From Verrucomicrobiales bacterium (lineage in GTDB: Bacteria; Verrucomicrobiota; Verrucomicrobiia; Limisphaerales; UBA9464), in the NCBI GenBank assembly GCA_003445095.1, contig DLVS01000769.1:1-5878 (forward strand): a stretch of 5,878 nt of DNA, given 5' to 3'. This document shows, one piece after another, positions 5,719 through 5,878 of the stretch. The stretch's first letter is position 1. Every line of letters starts with the position of its first letter. The notes under the pieces were generated by a model. It was not told where the DNA came from. It saw only the letters and a program-made list of their open reading frames with translations, and searched no databases. Made by a program: the position numbers and the translations under genes.

Positions 5719-5878
5719 AGTTTCCGACGTTAGGTCGCTGGTTGGGGGAAAGGCGAAACGACAACCAATGTCCGTCTCGTTCGGCCGTGCCGGACGTCGG
5801 GACGGAATCTATTCGGCAAACTTATTTTCATTCCTTTGGTAACCTCTACCTGCGTATTCCGAAGATGTAAGGTTGTTG
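5719..5878. promoter_or_regulatory. Upstream region of the sigma A - kinase - sigma B unit
   Basis: This 160-bp non-coding stretch precedes sigma A and should hold its promoter, unless the unit begins beyond the right edge. An A/T-rich patch lies at about 5821-5838 on an otherwise mixed background. Two ACGTCGG/CCGACGT elements occur here: 5794-5800, about 76 nt before the start codon, and 5724-5730, immediately before it. The same element occurs twice upstream of the partial outer-membrane gene. I could not place a convincing -35/-10 pair for the housekeeping sigma or a recognised ECF type. A 33-codon open frame (5730-5831, Arg-rich) is too weak to call. Confidence 0.4.

Noticed and set aside
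5730..5831. 33-codon Arg-rich minus-strand frame starting MKISLPNRF upstream of sigma A
   Set aside because: An AAGGA abuts the ATG with no proper spacing, the composition is arbitrary, and it lies in the expected promoter/leader region.
1..5878. CRISPR arrays, tRNA/rRNA genes, insertion sequences or transposase genes
   Set aside because: I saw no regularly spaced repeats, no tRNA-like cloverleaf, no rRNA stretches and no transposase motifs or target-site duplications.

Overview
The window reads as chromosome from a member of the PVC superphylum, more likely Verrucomicrobiota than Planctomycetota. The case rests on family features. There are two long ECF-like sigma factors of the 'FPxTxW … DLVQGF … GRFR(S/T)FLL … KRGG / ERRGGG' type, with a C-terminal (D/E)ELRHL-like tail. 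There is also a zinc-ribbon/Hanks kinase/single-TM/WD40 fusion of the kind that is abundant in these bacteria, and the start of a proline-linker outer-membrane protein that resembles verrucomicrobial alginate-export-like porins. Start sites mostly lack a clear Shine-Dalgarno sequence. The taxonomic placement is inference; no rRNA or other marker is present.

Every gene I can support is on the minus strand. In transcription order: an upstream non-coding stretch (5719-5878); sigma factor A (5718-4918); an 87-bp gap holding a possible 26-codon leader ORF whose stop overlaps the kinase start as ATGA; a 1122-residue Ser/Thr kinase with a large predicted propeller sensor region (4830-1462); a 17-bp gap; sigma factor B (1444-677); a 377-bp intergenic region unusually rich in inverted repeats (300-676); and the 5' end of a secreted or outer-membrane protein running off the left edge (299 to below 1).

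The most notable point is the sigma - kinase - sigma arrangement. Two diverged paralogous ECF-like sigma factors flank one membrane Ser/Thr kinase in what looks like one transcription unit, with no anti-sigma factor in the window. The likely model is that a periplasmic signal sensed by the WD40 region drives kinase phosphorylation of one or both sigma factors. The general concept (ECF sigma factors controlled by Ser/Thr kinases, e.g. the PknT/EcfP pair of Vibrio parahaemolyticus) is established; the two-sigma layout here and its wiring are inference. The two sigma factors differ sharply in the sigma-4 recognition helix, so they probably read different promoters.

The non-coding stretches carry two signals that annotation would miss. 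One is a run of stem-loops at 369-418, 483-510 and 527-554. The other is a repeated ACGTCGG/CCGACGT motif found upstream of both sigma A and the partial outer-membrane gene.
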